A model generated the notes under the pieces. The model was not told the origin of the DNA. It made no database searches and saw only the letters and a program-made list of their open reading frames with translations. 13,943 bases of DNA, from the NCBI GenBank assembly GCA_041686315.1, contig JAWLEC010000079.1:1-13943 (forward strand), read 5' to 3'. Shown piece after piece: positions 13,258 to 13,943 of this stretch (its first letter is position 1; each line of letters starts with the position of its first letter). The stretch comes from Sva-07 sp041686315 (lineage in GTDB: Bacteria > Actinomycetota > Acidimicrobiia > Acidimicrobiales > Ilumatobacteraceae). A program made the translations under genes and the position numbers.

Positions 13258-13943
13258 GTGGGAGGTTTCGACGGATTCGACGATTTCGAGGCGTTGGAGC
13301 GTCGTCAGCGCACGATCGCTGCGCTCGAACCACCGCCGTGGAACCCGGGGCCCGGTCCGTTGGTGGTGGGTGGGGCTTTCGTCGCTTTCGCCCGGGGCGA
13401 ACAGGGGCCGGGAAGCGCGGGTGACCGCGCCGTGGTCGGCGCTGCGGCCACTCGGGACACCACCGCACTTGCGATGACCGTCGTGGAGGATCGGGCGCCG
13501 GCTCCGTACCGTCCAGGGTTGCTGGCCGCCCGTGAAGGAGCCCTGCTCGAGGCGGCAGTCCGCGCCGTGCAGGACGAAGGCGTCGAACTCGACGTCGTGC
13601 TCGTGGATGCGACGGGCCGCGACCACCCTCGACGTGGCGGGCTCGCGGTGCAACCCGGTGAGGTGCTGCAGCTGCCGACCGTGGGCGTCACCCACCGACC
13701 GCTGCGCGCCGAAGGCCCCGAGCCGGTCGACGAGGCGGGAGCCTGGACCGATCTGGTCCTCGACGGCGAGGTCGTCGGTCGTTGGGTACGCACCCGGGTC
13801 GGGGTGCGGCCGGTGGCGGTGCACAGCGGCTGGCGGACCGATCCCGGTACGGCGATGGATGTCGTCCTCCGTGTGACGGGAGAGGCGCGCACACCCGAAC
13901 CGTTGCGCCTCGCACGCATGGCCGCTCGGGAGGAACGTTCACG
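13258..13943 (+). CDS. Endonuclease V homologue with altered active site (runs off window end)
   Basis: An open frame from GTG 13258 (GAGG 8 nt upstream) to the window edge, 228 codons. It matches endonuclease V along its length: PYRPGLLAARE (83-93), DVVLVDATGRDHPRRGGLAV (112-131), LPTVGV (139-144), GEVVGRWVRTR (about 170-180), GVRPVAVHSGWR (182-193) and PEPLRLARMAARE near the end. Endonuclease V nicks DNA or RNA next to inosine. Compared with Thermotoga EndoV, Glu89 (E93), Asp110 (D117) and His116 (H123) are kept. Asp43 is Phe41 (VVGGAFVAF for ..GxDV.F), Lys139 is His146 and His214 is Trp192. Metal binding should be impaired, so it may be a non-catalytic relative. It lies 80 bp after rnpB. 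Confidence 0.8.
   Translation, partial: MGGFDGFDDFEALERRQRTIAALEPPPWNPGPGPLVVGGAFVAFARGEQGPGSAGDRAVVGAAATRDTTALAMTVVEDRAPAPYRPGLLAAREGALLEAAVRAVQDEGVELDVVLVDATGRDHPRRGGLAVQPGEVLQLPTVGVTHRPLRAEGPEPVDEAGAWTDLVLDGEVVGRWVRTRVGVRPVAVHSGWRTDPGTAMDVVLRVTGEARTPEPLRLARMAAREERS

Overview
The window is about 14 kb of very GC-rich DNA. It looks like the chromosome of an actinobacterium, most likely in or near the Acidimicrobiia. The signs are a WhiB-type iron-sulfur regulator (found only in Actinomycetota and their phages), an Rv2191-type DEDD-exonuclease/GIY-YIG fusion, an actinobacterial NYN-protein N-terminus, TAnnnT -10 boxes sitting 6-7 nt upstream of ATG (leaderless transcripts), and a bacterial type A RNase P RNA. 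The class-level placement is inference; the phylum is well supported.

Layout. (1) Positions 1-2147: the 5' part of a NYN-type protein gene (minus) diverges from a nuclease gene (plus) across a 69-bp gap. The gap holds a near-perfect LexA/SOS-type box between, and overlapping, the two promoters. (2) 2241-4206 (minus): trpD followed after 1 nt by thrB, an unusual pairing of tryptophan and threonine biosynthesis, with a 7+7 palindrome over the trpD -35 region. (3) 4276-4533 (minus): a whiB-like gene. (4) 4709-11173: a glycerol-3-phosphate-type locus. A GlpC-like two-[4Fe-4S], two-CCG protein (minus) diverges from a tight plus-strand operon of glpD, an alkyl-DHAP-synthase-like flavoprotein, a four-helix membrane protein and an FGGY kinase related to glycerol kinase. 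The operon genes overlap by 32, 4 and 3 nt. (5) 11272-12731: two coupled Tat-exported ferritin-like proteins, the second a predicted lipoprotein. (6) 12785-13177: rnpB, preceded by a 31-nt near-perfect palindrome. (7) 13258 to the window end: an endonuclease V homologue that lacks several catalytic residues.

How the genes may work together. In region 4, GlpD interconverts glycerol-3-phosphate and DHAP, the GlpC-like protein could pass flavin electrons to the membrane, the AGPS-like protein keeps the HHH motif of enzymes acting on acyl-DHAP, and the kinase would supply a phosphorylated polyol. The kinase has lost three of the residues that contact glycerol in E. coli GlpK, so its substrate may not be glycerol. 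The whole set could be a DHAP-centred lipid or polyol module rather than plain glycerol catabolism. That is the most interesting hypothesis here, together with the SOS-type box and the apparently inactive endonuclease V. No CRISPR array, insertion sequence, phage gene or tRNA was seen, and base composition is uniform throughout.
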